Shown piece after piece: positions 44,636 to 55,711 of a DNA stretch of 64,000 nucleotides (its first letter is position 1; the number at the start of each line of letters is the position of its first letter). Source of the stretch: 34-65-8 sp963529855 (lineage in GTDB: Bacteria; Pseudomonadota; Alphaproteobacteria; Sphingomonadales; Sphingomonadaceae); the NCBI GenBank assembly GCA_963529855.1, contig CAURZK010000004.1:248001-312000 (forward strand), read 5' to 3'. The notes below the pieces were generated by a model. The model saw only the letters and a program-made list of their open reading frames with translations. It was not told the DNA's origin and did no database searches. The position numbers were made by a program, and so were the translations under genes.

Positions 44636-44914
44636 ATGGCCGCACGAATCTACCAACGCCCGAAAAACGCGATGCAGTCGGGCAAGGCCCGCACCGACGA
44701 ATGGGTGCTCGAATTCGAGCAGTCGGAAGCGCGCAAGCCCGACCCGCTGATGGGCTGGGCCGGCAGCGGCGATACGCAGGCGCAAGTCGTACTGACCTTC
44801 GAAACGAAGGACGATGCCAAGGCTTATGCCGAGCGATACGGCATTCCTGCGCGCGTTCATGCCACGCCCCCGCGCCATCTCAAGCTGCAGGCCTACGCCG
44901 ACAACTTCCGCTGA
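44636..44914 (+). CDS. NADH dehydrogenase ETC complex I accessory subunit (NDUFS4-like)
   Basis: A 92-residue protein of the ETC complex I subunit family, a bacterial relative of mitochondrial NDUFS4 (18 kDa). ARIYQRPKNAMQSGKARTDEWVLEF, DPLMGWAGSGDTQAQVVLTFETKDDAKAYAERYGI and the end RHLKLQAYADNFR are hallmarks. It is found mainly in alphaproteobacteria and supports complex I assembly or stability. It follows hrpB by 15 bases and precedes the SRP RNA gene. Confidence 0.94.
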   Translation: MAARIYQRPKNAMQSGKARTDEWVLEFEQSEARKPDPLMGWAGSGDTQAQVVLTFETKDDAKAYAERYGIPARVHATPPRHLKLQAYADNFR

Positions 44915-44954
44915 CAAGCCGGTTGCAATCGCTCTCGCGTGCCGCCATATGCGC

Positions 44955-45045
44955 CGCGGGAGTCGGGTGGACGTTCGCGTCCGCCAACCTGGTCAGGTCC
45001 GGAAGGAAGCAGCCACAACGGATGGCAGCGGGTCGCCCGGCTCCT
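44955..45045 (+). ncRNA. ffs: signal recognition particle RNA, small bacterial type (4.5S)
   Basis: The conserved domain IV hairpin is present: AACCTGGTCAGGTCCGGAAG followed by GAAGCAGCCACAACGGATG and CAGCGGGT. The outer stem forms between AGTCGGG-type sequence near 44961 and CGCCCGGCT near 45034. CTCCTTTTTC at the end supplies an intrinsic terminator. It binds Ffh for co-translational targeting of membrane proteins. Position just before dnaX is the classical bacterial arrangement. End coordinates are approximate by a few bases. Confidence 0.93.
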
Positions 45046-45116
45046 TTTTCACCCATTTTGCGGCGAACCTTTCGCCCCCGCGCATGACAATCGCGCGGTG
45101 GACGCCTAGCTAGGCG

Positions 45117-46889
45117 ATGATGGTCGATTCACCGGACAACCCCGACGCGCTTCCCTGGGAAGAAGACAAGGACGAGGCGCCGACCGCTGCCGAGCTGGAG
45201 GCGGCCGGGCAGTCCGCGATGTTCGGCGCGCCCGATCCGGCGCCTGCGCCAAAGCCCGCCCTCAAGCCCGCAGCGACCGCCGCGAACCAGCCCTACCGCG
45301 TCCTTGCGCGCAAGTACCGCCCGCAGACCTTCAGCGAGCTGATCGGGCAGGAACCGATGGTCCGTACGCTGGCGAACGCGATCAAGCGCGACCGGCTGGC
45401 CCATGCGTTTTTGATGACCGGCGTGCGCGGGGTGGGCAAGACCAGCACCGCACGCTTGATCGCCAAGGCGCTGAACTGCATCGGCGCCGACGGGAAGGGT
45501 GGGCCGACGATCGACCCGTGCGGCCAGTGCGAGCCTTGCGTCGCCATCGCCGAAGGGCGCCATATCGATGTGATCGAAATGGACGCCGCCAGCCACACCG
45601 GCGTCGATGACATGCGCGATATCATCGAGGCGGTCCGCTACGCCGCAGTCAGCGCGCGCTACAAGATCTACATCATCGACGAAGTTCACATGCTCAGCCG
45701 CAACGCGTTCAATGCGATGCTCAAGACGCTGGAAGAGCCCCCGGCGCATGTGAAGTTCCTGTTCGCCACGACCGAGGTGGACAAGCTGCCGGTAACAGTC
45801 CTCAGCCGAACGCAACGCTTTGACCTCAAACGCATCCCGACCGATCTGCTGCAGCAGCATTTCGGCTGGGTTTGCGGTGAGGAAGGCGTGGATGCAGAGG
45901 ACGAGGCGCTGCACATGATCGCCGCCGCGGCCGAAGGTTCTGTGCGCGATGGCCTTTCGATCCTCGACCAGGCGATCGCCCATGCTGACCTCGATGGGGA
46001 AGGAAAGGTCACTGCCGAGCGCGTGCGAGACATGCTCGGCCTTGCCGACAAGGGCGCGCAGCGGCGCCTGCTCGCAACCATTCTCGACGGCGATGCCAAG
46101 GGGCTGCTTGCCGCGCTCGACGAACAATACGCGCTGGGGGTCGAGCCGCTGGCGCTGATGCGCGGACTGATGGACCTCGCCCACCGGGTTACCCTGGCGC
46201 AAGTCGCCGGGGCAGAGGCGCAGGCACCGACTGCGGAAGAGCGCGCGATCCTGTCGTCCTGGGCGGAACGCCTGTCGGCCGGGCAGTTGCACCGCCTGTG
46301 GCAGCTCCTGCTCAAGGGGCACGAGGAGGTGAAGGCGGCACCCGATCCGCTGATATCGGCACGGATGGCATTGCTGCGCATACTCCACGCCGCGAACCTT
46401 CCTGATCCCGGGTCGCTGGCGAAGAAGCTGGCGGAACTGGCGGAAACCGGCCTTGCTGCACCCGTTGCCAGTGGCGGCGCGACCGGCGGCGGCGCGCCGG
46501 TGGCCGCACTCGACTGGGGCAAGCTGGTCGCGCGGATCGAGGGCGCTGGCCAAATGCTGGCGGCGAGCCTGATGCGCCACCAGGTGCGCGTGGTCGATCT
46601 GGCGCCGGGACGGCTCGCCTATTCACGCGCGGCCCAGTTCACCGGCGACATCGCGCCGCAACTGCGCGAGGCATTGTACGCTGTCACTGGCGAACGCTGG
46701 CAGGTCGAGGAAGTCTCCACCGACGGCGCGCCGACCCTGACCGAGCTGGAAGCGGCTGCGCACGAAGCCGCCGATGCAGCCGTGCGCGCGCACCCGCTGG
46801 TGGCGGCGACGCTGGCCGCATTCCCCGGCGCTGAAATCGTCGAAGATACCGCTTCCCCCGCGCGCGGCCGCAAGGCCTGGGCGCGCTGA
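45117..46889 (+). CDS. dnaX: DNA polymerase III subunit gamma/tau
   Basis: A 590-residue clamp-loader subunit. An acidic, Pro-rich N-terminal extension (about 1-55) precedes YRVLARKYRPQTFSELIGQEPMV. Walker A is GVRGVGKTSTAR (near 103), the zinc-binding cysteines lie in CIGADGKGGPTIDPCGQCEPC (near 121-142), Walker B is IYIIDEVHMLS, and sensor motif SRTQRFDL follows. The C-terminal half contains the tau-specific domain. No slippery A-run that would generate gamma by frameshift was seen. It is followed by ybaB 23 bases later. Confidence 0.96.
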   Translation: MMVDSPDNPDALPWEEDKDEAPTAAELEAAGQSAMFGAPDPAPAPKPALKPAATAANQPYRVLARKYRPQTFSELIGQEPMVRTLANAIKRDRLAHAFLMTGVRGVGKTSTARLIAKALNCIGADGKGGPTIDPCGQCEPCVAIAEGRHIDVIEMDAASHTGVDDMRDIIEAVRYAAVSARYKIYIIDEVHMLSRNAFNAMLKTLEEPPAHVKFLFATTEVDKLPVTVLSRTQRFDLKRIPTDLLQQHFGWVCGEEGVDAEDEALHMIAAAAEGSVRDGLSILDQAIAHADLDGEGKVTAERVRDMLGLADKGAQRRLLATILDGDAKGLLAALDEQYALGVEPLALMRGLMDLAHRVTLAQVAGAEAQAPTAEERAILSSWAERLSAGQLHRLWQLLLKGHEEVKAAPDPLISARMALLRILHAANLPDPGSLAKKLAELAETGLAAPVASGGATGGGAPVAALDWGKLVARIEGAGQMLAASLMRHQVRVVDLAPGRLAYSRAAQFTGDIAPQLREALYAVTGERWQVEEVSTDGAPTLTELEAAAHEAADAAVRAHPLVAATLAAFPGAEIVEDTASPARGRKAWAR

Positions 46890-46912
46890 CCAACCGAGAA
46901 AGGCACCCCCCG

Positions 46913-47254
46913 ATGCAATCGATGGAAGAAATGCTCAAGGCCGCGCAAAAGGCTGCCGAGACGATCCAGACCCAGATGAACGAGATGCAGGTCAAGCTCG
47001 ACGCGCTCGAGGTCGAGGGCGTGGCGGGCGGCGGGCTGGTCAAGGTTCGCGCGACGGCCAAGGGCCGCATCCTGCGCGTGGAGATCGACGAAAGCCTGAT
47101 GAAGCCGGAAGAAAAGCAGATGGTGGAAGACCTCGTCACCGCCGCGTTCAACGATGCGCGCGACAAGGCCGACCGCATCTCGGGCGAGGAAATGCAGAAG
47201 ATGCAGGGCGGGCTGGGCCTGCCGCCGGGCTTCAACCTGCCCGGGATGGGCTGA
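46913..47254 (+). CDS. ybaB: YbaB/EbfC family nucleoid-associated protein
   Basis: A 113-residue DNA-binding protein. Family motifs are MLKAAQKAAETIQTQMNEMQ (helix 1), VKVRATAKGRILRVEIDESLM (sheet), and EDLVTAAFNDARDKA (helix 2). It coats nucleoid DNA as a dimer. dnaX-ybaB is a conserved pair; recR, which often follows, is not the next gene here. A terminator hairpin begins at the stop codon. Confidence 0.95.
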   Translation: MQSMEEMLKAAQKAAETIQTQMNEMQVKLDALEVEGVAGGGLVKVRATAKGRILRVEIDESLMKPEEKQMVEDLVTAAFNDARDKADRISGEEMQKMQGGLGLPPGFNLPGMG

Positions 47255-47273
47255 CGGCCAGCAAGGCCGTTTT
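47254..47273 (+). terminator. intrinsic terminator after ybaB
   Basis: Arms ACGGCC and GGCCGT enclose AGCAA and are followed by TTTT. It ends the dnaX-ybaB transcript. Confidence 0.75.
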
Positions 47274-47385
47274 CCTACACCGGGCAAACCTGCCATCGTG
47301 CGAACATGGCGCGGTGTTCGGGCAGATGTGGAGTGCAAGGGGCAAGGCGACACCTTTCGCTGCAAGGTGACGCCGTGCCGCGCAA

Positions 47386-47426
47386 GGTGACACAAATCAC
47401 CCTGGACAGTGTGACATGTGTGACAT
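47386..47426. promoter_or_regulatory. cluster of GTGACA-type repeats upstream of lon
   Basis: An inverted repeat GGTGA-CACAAA-TCACC (47386-47401) is followed by two tandem copies of GTGTGACAT (47409-47426); GCAAGGTGAC also occurs twice at about 47362-47390. The 298-base gap before lon holds no gene. Repeated half-sites in a promoter region suggest a transcription-factor binding array, but no known consensus was recognised. Confidence 0.35.
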
Positions 47427-47552
47427 GACCGGTGGTCCATTCACGTCCACAGCTTTGGCCGTGAACGGCATTGCGGGGCGGGGCAGTGCTTCCCATATCC
47501 CTGGTCAAGCGGCGCGCGACCGGATGCAGCGCCTGACCTTCGGGACACGATC

Positions 47553-49943
<2,391 letters not shown>

Positions 49944-50184
49944 TCACCGCTCAATGGCGGGCGATTCGGATCACGGGGCGGCAGAGCTGGTTTCGCGATC
50001 TGGCGTGGGGAAGCTTCCCCCGCTGGGCTCGGTTCGTCGCAAGCGGCGGTGAAAACAGGCGAAATGGGCCAGGGATGACCCTTTTCGCTTTGACAGTTCG
50101 GGAAAAATTGCGTTGAACTCAGCCCCCTTCGCCGCGGCGACTCAACGCTGCGCGGCCAATCAGCAAGCGAGGGGATTTGCCGAA

Positions 50185-50457
50185 ATGAACAAGAACGACC
50201 TGATCAGCGCCGTTGCCGATGCAAGTGGCCTTTCGAAGAGCGATTCTTCGAGCGCAGTCGAGGCGGTGTTCGACACGATCACTCGCGCGTTGTCGAAGGG
50301 CGACGAGGTGCGGCTGGTCGGTTTCGGGACGTTCGCTGTGGCCAAGCGCAAGGCATCGATGGGCCGCAACCCGCGCACCGGCGAACCGATGCCGATCAAG
50401 GCATCCAATCAGCCCAAGTTCAAGGCCGGCAAGGGCCTGAAGGATTCCGTCAACTGA
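50185..50457 (+). CDS. hupB: HU family DNA-binding protein
   Basis: A 90-residue histone-like protein: MNKNDLISAVADASGLSKSD at the N-terminus, the signature GFGTFAVAKRKASMGRNPRTGEP near 45-67, and the DNA-binding arm residues R-N-P-x-T-G. It bends and compacts DNA. ATG 50185 gives the canonical HU start. TTGACA in the upstream 241-base gap (about 50092-50097) could be a -35 element, but no good -10 was found. The stop overlaps the convergent rlmB gene by eight bases. Confidence 0.97.
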   Translation: MNKNDLISAVADASGLSKSDSSSAVEAVFDTITRALSKGDEVRLVGFGTFAVAKRKASMGRNPRTGEPMPIKASNQPKFKAGKGLKDSVN

Positions 50458-51238
50458 TCTGCCGGGTGGCGATCGCATAAAGCGCGATCGCCGCCGCATT
50501 CGAAACATTGAGGCTTTCGATGGTGCTGGCGATCGGCAGACGCGCCAGTGCATCGCAATGCTGCGCCACGTTATGGCGCATGCCTTCGCCCTCGGCGCCC
50601 ATCACCAGCGCCACCGGGCCGGCGGGCAGCGCTTCGGCTAGTGTCGCTTCGGCTTCGCCGGTCATGCCGATCCGCCAGTAACCGGCTTCGGCCAGTTCCT
50701 CCAGCGCGCGGGCCAGATTAACGACCCGGACCCAGGGAACCGTCTCCAGGGCGCCAGACGCGGATTTCGCCACGACGCCCGATTCGGGCGGCGCGTGCCG
50801 ATCCTGTGTCACGATCGCCGCTGCGCCAAAAGCTGCCGCCGATCGCAGAATCGCACCGACATTATGCGGGTCCGTCACCTGGTCGAGCACGACGACGGGC
50901 CGCTCGCCATCGGCAACTTCGTCAAGAAACACATCTTCCAGCGCCTGACATTCGAGCACGAGCCCCTGGTGCGGGGCATCGCGTGCGACCAGCCGGGCGA
51001 GGTCGGCAACGTCCGCGTATTCGACCGGGAAATCGGCAGGCAGTTCGCCATCCAGCGAAGCCACGCCCTCGCGCGTCGCCCACAACTTGCGGTGGACGCG
51101 CTCCGGGTTCTTGAGCGCCGCTTCGACGGCGTGACGGCCCCACAGGCGCACATTGCCGGTGCTTGCCCGGCCGCTGCCGCGCCCACCCTGCATTCTGCCG
51201 GCGCGTCCGCGCAGCGCGCGCTTGCCTTGCTTGGCCAT
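50450..51238 (-). CDS. rlmB: 23S rRNA (guanosine-2'-O-)-methyltransferase RlmB-like
   Basis: A 262-residue SPOUT/TrmH methyltransferase. An Arg/Gly-rich N-terminus leads to the L30e-like substrate-binding domain (VRLWGRHAVEAALKNPERVHRKLWATREG). The SPOUT motifs are LDQVTDPHNVGAILRSAAAFGA, ALVMGAEGEGMRHNVAQHCDALARLPI and SLNVSNAAAIALY. It methylates the ribose of a 23S rRNA guanosine (G2251 in E. coli) using S-adenosylmethionine. Start ATG 51238; the open frame above overlaps the tRNA-Tyr region and is not coding. Confidence 0.94.
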   Translation of the reverse strand: MAKQGKRALRGRAGRMQGGRGSGRASTGNVRLWGRHAVEAALKNPERVHRKLWATREGVASLDGELPADFPVEYADVADLARLVARDAPHQGLVLECQALEDVFLDEVADGERPVVVLDQVTDPHNVGAILRSAAAFGAAAIVTQDRHAPPESGVVAKSASGALETVPWVRVVNLARALEELAEAGYWRIGMTGEAEATLAEALPAGPVALVMGAEGEGMRHNVAQHCDALARLPIASTIESLNVSNAAAIALYAIATRQIS

Positions 51239-51383
51239 CTCGAAAATCCCTGCGTTAAGAAGTGGCGCGGGCCATGCCAGCGGCCCCATTGACACGCAAG
51301 CGCCGCTTCGCCAAAGGGGCGCCTCTCGGCACGGGGACCCCTTCGGCGGTCCCTCGCAAATCTCTACTGAGACAGGCCCGTGT

Positions 51384-51469
51384 GGACAGGTGGCCGAGTG
51401 GTTAAAGGCAGCAGACTGTAAATCTGCCCGCGCAAGCGTACGCTGGTTCGAATCCAGCCCTGTCCACCA
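51384..51469 (+). tRNA. tRNA-Tyr (anticodon GTA)
   Basis: 86 bases with encoded CCA. The acceptor GGACAGG pairs with CCTGTCC; the D-arm is TGGCCGAGTGGTTAAAGGCA, typical of class II tRNAs; the anticodon loop contains CTGTAAA with GTA; a long variable arm (CCCGCGCAAGCGTACG) and T-arm GGTTCGAATCC follow. Confidence 0.96.
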
Positions 51470-51540
51470 CCCTGCGCCGCTGATCGGGAGTTGCGATCGG
51501 GCATCTTGCACCGCAAACGCCTCCAGCCTAACGAGCGGAG

Positions 51541-52671
51541 ATGCAAGACACGCGCCGTCCCGTCATTTCGGCAACCGGGCTCTTCACGCCGGACGAATCG
51601 ATCACCAACGCGGAGCTGGTTGCCAGCTTCAACACCTACGTCGCTCGCCACAACGCCGAACACGCCGAAGCGATTGCTGCGGGTGAAATCACCGCGCTCG
51701 AGCCGAGTTCGGTCGAGTTCATCGAGAAGGCGAGTGGCATCAAGGCGCGGCATGTGATGGCCAAGGCGCCCGTACTCGATCCCGACATCATGGCGCCGCG
51801 CTGGCCGCAGCGCAGTAACGACGAGCTATCGATCGTGGCTGAGATCGGTGTCGCTGCAGCGCGGGATGCGCTGGCGCGGGCGGGGCGCGACGCGGCGGAC
51901 GTCGATGCCGTTCTGTGTGCGGCGTCGAACATGGAGCGGCCTTATCCCGCGATGGCGATCGAGATCCAGCAGGCGCTGGGGATCGACGGGTTCGGTTTCG
52001 ACATGAATGTCGCATGCTCATCTGCGACGTTCGGCATCCAGACGGCGGCCGACTACATCCGCGCGGGCAACGCGCGCAGCGTGCTGGTCGTCAGTCCCGA
52101 GATCACCAGCGGACATCTCAACTGGCGCGACCGAGACAGCCATTTCATTTTCGGTGACGTGGCGACCGCCGTGCTGGTGGAGGATGCCGCCATGGCGCCC
52201 CGGGCTCACTGGGATATCGTGGGGACGCGCCTAAAAACGGTCTTCTCGAACAACATCCGTAACAACTTCGGCTTTCTCAACCGCGCCCATCCCGAAACGC
52301 AGGGCGGGGCAGACAAGCTGTTCGTCCAGGAAGGGCGCAAGGTATTCAAGGAAGTCGTGCCGATGGTGGCACAGATGATCCTGGACGAGGCGGAGCGGCT
52401 GGCGATCGATCCCCAGGCGCTCCGCCGGTTGTGGCTGCACCAGGCCAACACCGGGATGAACCGGCTGATCGCGCACCGGGTGCTGGGCCATGAGGCGAGC
52501 GAAGACGAAAGCCCGACCGTGCTCGATACCTATGGCAACACCTCGAGCGCGGGCTCGATCATCGCATTCCACCTGCACAGCGACGATCTGCAGCCTGGCG
52601 ACACGGGCCTGATCTGCAGCTTCGGCGCCGGCTATTCGGCGGGAACGGTATTCGTGCGCAAGGCGGGTTGA
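51541..52671 (+). CDS. beta-ketoacyl-ACP synthase III (FabH-like)
   Basis: A 376-residue thiolase-fold enzyme. The catalytic Cys lies in NVACSSATFGIQTAADYI (near residue 158), His in LHQANTGMNRLI (near 301), and Asn in YGNTSSAGSIIAF (near 332). It is longer than E. coli FabH (317) because of an N-terminal insertion (HNAEHAEAIAAGEITALEP), a form seen in alphaproteobacteria. It condenses an acyl-CoA with malonyl-ACP; whether it starts normal fatty acids or a special lipid is unknown. Confidence 0.88.
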   Translation: MQDTRRPVISATGLFTPDESITNAELVASFNTYVARHNAEHAEAIAAGEITALEPSSVEFIEKASGIKARHVMAKAPVLDPDIMAPRWPQRSNDELSIVAEIGVAAARDALARAGRDAADVDAVLCAASNMERPYPAMAIEIQQALGIDGFGFDMNVACSSATFGIQTAADYIRAGNARSVLVVSPEITSGHLNWRDRDSHFIFGDVATAVLVEDAAMAPRAHWDIVGTRLKTVFSNNIRNNFGFLNRAHPETQGGADKLFVQEGRKVFKEVVPMVAQMILDEAERLAIDPQALRRLWLHQANTGMNRLIAHRVLGHEASEDESPTVLDTYGNTSSAGSIIAFHLHSDDLQPGDTGLICSFGAGYSAGTVFVRKAG

Positions 52672-52769
52672 CCGTCCCGCCAGGCAGGCGATGCAATTGC
52701 TCGCCAGCCTGGCGCCGGGTTGTGTGGCCCGGCCAATCGCCCTAGATGGCAGGGATGGCAGGCGAACTG

Positions 52770-53504
52770 ATGGACAACAAGGGGCGGGGCGATGCGGCTT
52801 GGCAATGGCCGTCGATCCATCCCGAGGGGCGCAAATTCGGGCTGATCGCGGTCGGCGTGAGCTTGCTGGCCGCGTTCATGGCATGGGAAACGATCGCCTG
52901 GCCAATGGCATTCCTGTCGCTGGGCGTGTTCGCGTTTTTTCGCGATCCTGAACGGATCGTGCCGCAGGGGGATCGCTACATCGTGTCGCCTGCCGATGGG
53001 CTGGTGTCGCTGATCGCCCAGGTAGAGCCTCCCGCTGAAATGCGGGTAGACGATGGCAGCGGCAATGCAGGCCTGCCTGCCGGGCCGGTGACGCGCATCT
53101 CGATTTTCATGAGTGTCTTCGACGTGCACATCAATCGCGCGCCGATCGGCGGCATCGTCCGGCGCGTGGTCTATATCCCGGGCAAGTTCATGAACGCCGA
53201 TCTCGACAAGGCGAGTGACGAGAACGAGCGGCAGCATATTCTTATCGAACGGACCGACGGGGTCGCGATCGGCTTCACCCAGATCGCGGGTCTGGTCGCA
53301 CGCCGCATCGTGCCCTTCGTCAAACCTGGCGACACGCTCGCCGCCGGGCAGCGGGTCGGGCTGATCCGTTTCGGCAGCCGGGTCGACGTTTACTTGCCGG
53401 CAGGGACGGATTCGAAGGTACTGATCGGTCAGAAAGTCATCGCGGGCGAGACGATCCTGGCGGAACTGGGCCAGCAGGCACTGATTGAAGGGGTTGCCCA
53501 GTGA
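52770..53504 (+). CDS. psd: phosphatidylserine decarboxylase
   Basis: A 244-residue precursor that self-cleaves to give a pyruvoyl group and makes phosphatidylethanolamine from phosphatidylserine. Motifs: FFRDPERIVPQGDRYIVSPADGLV (near 55-78), ISIFMSVFDVHINRAPI, and the cleavage-site region LIRFGSRVDVYLP (Gly-Ser cut near 203). Two hydrophobic segments near residues 22-50 anchor it to the membrane. ATG 52770 has AGG upstream at good spacing; ATG 52746 is an alternative start. It overlaps pssA by four bases. Confidence 0.93.
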   Translation: MDNKGRGDAAWQWPSIHPEGRKFGLIAVGVSLLAAFMAWETIAWPMAFLSLGVFAFFRDPERIVPQGDRYIVSPADGLVSLIAQVEPPAEMRVDDGSGNAGLPAGPVTRISIFMSVFDVHINRAPIGGIVRRVVYIPGKFMNADLDKASDENERQHILIERTDGVAIGFTQIAGLVARRIVPFVKPGDTLAAGQRVGLIRFGSRVDVYLPAGTDSKVLIGQKVIAGETILAELGQQALIEGVAQ

Positions 53505-54340
53505 TAGAAGATCCGCCGCGGCTAGGGCCGAAGTCGGCCGAGGATGAAGACGTCGAGACGCGCGCCGAAGGGCGTGGGTTATCGCTGCGCGCAGTCATCC
53601 CCAATGCCATTACGGCTGCGGCGCTGTGTTCCGGGTTGACCGGCATTCGTTTCGCGATTTCGGAGAACTGGAGTTTTGCGATCCTGGCGGTGATCCTTGC
53701 GGGGATACTCGACGGAATGGATGGGCGCATTGCCCGGCTGCTCAAGGCGCAGTCGCGCTTTGGCGCTGAACTCGACAGCTTGGCGGATTCGCTGTCTTTC
53801 GGCATGGCGCCAGCGCTGATCTTCTACATGTGGACCTTGCAGGATCTGCCGCGGCTGGGCTGGTTCGCCGCGCTCGCCTTTGCGATCTGCTGTGCGCTGC
53901 GTCTGGCGCGGTTCAACGCCCAGATCGACGTCGATCACCAGCCGCACAAATCTGCCGGTTTCCTGACGGGTGTTCCGGCGCCGATCGGTGCAGGCCTGGC
54001 GTTTCTGCCGTTCTATCTGTGGATGGCGACAGGTCGGGACGAATTTCGCGATCCCGTTTTGTGCGCCCTGTGGATGGGCCTGATCGCGTTTCTGATGATT
54101 TCGAACCTTGCGACGTTGAGCTGGACGTCGCTGCGACCGCGGCGCAGCATTCGCCTCGAACTCATTGCTTTTGCAGGGATACTGTTCGCAGCGCTTCTGC
54201 TGGAGCCCTGGTGGACGCTGGCGGTAATCTGCGCAGGGTATCTGGCGCTCATGCCCTACGGCATGATCCGGTACGCCCGGGTCAGGCGGCAGCGCGAAGC
54301 ACGCAGACCGCTGGGCGACGTACAGGTACCGCCCGCTTGA
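53501..54340 (+). CDS. pssA: CDP-diacylglycerol-serine O-phosphatidyltransferase
   Basis: A 279-residue membrane enzyme with about seven to eight hydrophobic segments. The CDP-alcohol phosphotransferase signature is DGMDGRIARLLKAQSRFGAELDSLADSLSFG (about residues 68-98), matching D-G-x2-A-R-x8-G-x3-D-x3-D. It supplies phosphatidylserine for Psd. The GTG start overlaps the psd stop by four bases, so the phosphatidylethanolamine pathway is co-translated. Its 3' end overlaps a possible small convergent gene. Confidence 0.93.
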   Translation: MIEDPPRLGPKSAEDEDVETRAEGRGLSLRAVIPNAITAAALCSGLTGIRFAISENWSFAILAVILAGILDGMDGRIARLLKAQSRFGAELDSLADSLSFGMAPALIFYMWTLQDLPRLGWFAALAFAICCALRLARFNAQIDVDHQPHKSAGFLTGVPAPIGAGLAFLPFYLWMATGRDEFRDPVLCALWMGLIAFLMISNLATLSWTSLRPRRSIRLELIAFAGILFAALLLEPWWTLAVICAGYLALMPYGMIRYARVRRQREARRPLGDVQVPPA

Positions 54341-54635
54341 GCGAAGGAACCGCGCGCAGCCGCATGTGGGTTGCCGCAGGTTGATCGGACATCTGCAATT
54401 CGGCACGGAGCCTGCGCACCGCATGGCTGGCACGCAGGCCACTGTCGGCCAGAACGGTCAGCGTCATCCCGCCTACACCGACGAACAGAACCACGAGAGC
54501 GAATGCAAGCATCACGACAAATCCCTGAACCGTGTCGACAGGTCTGTGGATGACCTGTGGAAATCGGATGGTTAACGTCTGCCAACGGGAAACCGTTCCG
54601 TTGACCTCGGTGATGTTCTCTATTTGTTCCGGCAT
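54282..54635 (-). CDS. small hypothetical membrane protein
   Basis: A 117-residue frame with one strong membrane segment (VQGFVVMLAFALVVLFVGVGGMTLTVL, about 36-62) and a basic C-terminus. Codon choice looks plausible for a gene (many third-position G/C codons), but no ribosome site is evident and the last 59 bases overlap pssA in the opposite strand. I do not recognise a family. The 225 bases between it and rpsB hold no gene that I can see; they should carry the rpsB promoter and leader. Confidence 0.45.
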   Translation of the reverse strand: MPEQIENITEVNGTVSRWQTLTIRFPQVIHRPVDTVQGFVVMLAFALVVLFVGVGGMTLTVLADSGLRASHAVRRLRAELQMSDQPAATHMRLRAVPSLKRAVPVRRPAVCVLRAAA

Positions 54636-54860
54636 GTCAAGCGCGATTTGCGACGAACGGCGTGAAATAGTCGATGAGTCGAGGGTAGATTTCTCCGCCT
54701 TTCCCAGCTAAGGGCCCGCCTTCGCCGCGATTCAGCGTTCATTCCAGGTGCTGCAGCGGGGCGAAAATCCACATGGGAAATGCACATACCGGTGCCATCG
54801 GCGGGATCTCCGCGGCGGTTCCAGTTTCCCAGAGGCTCAACCGGAAAGGAACATACCATC

Positions 54861-55610
54861 ATGGCGGCACCTACCGTCTCCATGCAGCAGCTTATCGAAG
54901 CTGGCTCGCACTTCGGTCACCAGACCCACCGCTGGAACCCGCGCATGAAGCCGTACATCTTCGGCGCGCGAAACGGCGTTCACATCATCGACCTGTCGCA
55001 GACCGTGCCGCTGTTCGCGCGCGCGCTCGACTTCATCGAAGCGACCGTCCGTTCGGGCGGCAAGGTCCTGTTCGTCGGCACCAAGCGCCAGGCGCAGGAG
55101 CCGATTGCACAGGCTGCACGTGCAGCCGGCCAGCACTTCGTCAACCACCGCTGGCTCGGCGGCATGCTGACCAACTGGAAGACCATTTCCGGTTCGATCA
55201 AGCGGCTCAAGAGCCTCGAGGAACAGCTTTCGGGCGACACTTCGGGCCTGACCAAGAAGGAAGTCCTTCAGCTTACCCGCGAGCGTGACAAGCTCGAACT
55301 GTCGCTTGGCGGTATCCGCGATATGGGCGGCATTCCCGACGTGATGTTCGTGATCGACGCCAACAAGGAAGACCTTGCGATCAAGGAAGCCAACGTGCTC
55401 GGTATTCCGGTCGTCGGCATTCTCGACACCAACGTCGATCCCAGCGGCATCGCTTTCCCGGTTCCGGGCAACGACGACGCCGCGCGCGCCGTGCGCCTCT
55501 ACTGCGAAGCCGTGCGCGACGCGGCGATTTCGGGCCGCGGCGGCAAGGTCGTCGATTCGGGTGCCGACGTCGGTGCGATGGAACAGCCCCCGGTCGAAGC
55601 CGAGGCCTGA
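54861..55610 (+). CDS. rpsB: 30S ribosomal protein S2
   Basis: A 249-residue ribosomal protein. The start MAAPTVSMQQLIEAGSHFGHQTHRWNPRMKPYIFG, the segment LFVGTKRQAQEPI, HRWLGGMLTNWKTI and GIPVVGILDTNVDP are invariant S2 features. AAAGGA precedes the ATG. It is the first gene of the rpsB-tsf pair; an intergenic GC-rich hairpin separates them. Confidence 0.98.
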   Translation: MAAPTVSMQQLIEAGSHFGHQTHRWNPRMKPYIFGARNGVHIIDLSQTVPLFARALDFIEATVRSGGKVLFVGTKRQAQEPIAQAARAAGQHFVNHRWLGGMLTNWKTISGSIKRLKSLEEQLSGDTSGLTKKEVLQLTRERDKLELSLGGIRDMGGIPDVMFVIDANKEDLAIKEANVLGIPVVGILDTNVDPSGIAFPVPGNDDAARAVRLYCEAVRDAAISGRGGKVVDSGADVGAMEQPPVEAEA

Positions 55611-55652
55611 TCCCGGCGGGCCGCCACCGGCTCGTCACAATCCTCTCCTAGA

Positions 55653-55684
55653 GCGCCGGGCCATGCTTCAAACGGGCCCGGCGC
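55653..55684 (+). promoter_or_regulatory. 10-bp-arm hairpin in the rpsB-tsf intergenic region
   Basis: GCGCCGGGCC (55653-55662) and GGCCCGGCGC (55675-55684) form a perfect 10-base-pair stem with a 12-base loop, 27 bases before tsf. No T-run follows, so it is not a classical terminator. It may act as partial attenuator, RNA processing signal or 3'-stabilising element that sets the S2:EF-Ts ratio (inference). Confidence 0.5.
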
Positions 55685-55711
55685 CCCAGATTACAGACAA
55701 AGGAAATCACC

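Noticed and set aside
45117..46889. Programmed frameshift in dnaX producing gamma
   Set aside because: No A-rich slippery heptamer was seen in the expected region; only full-length tau can be supported.
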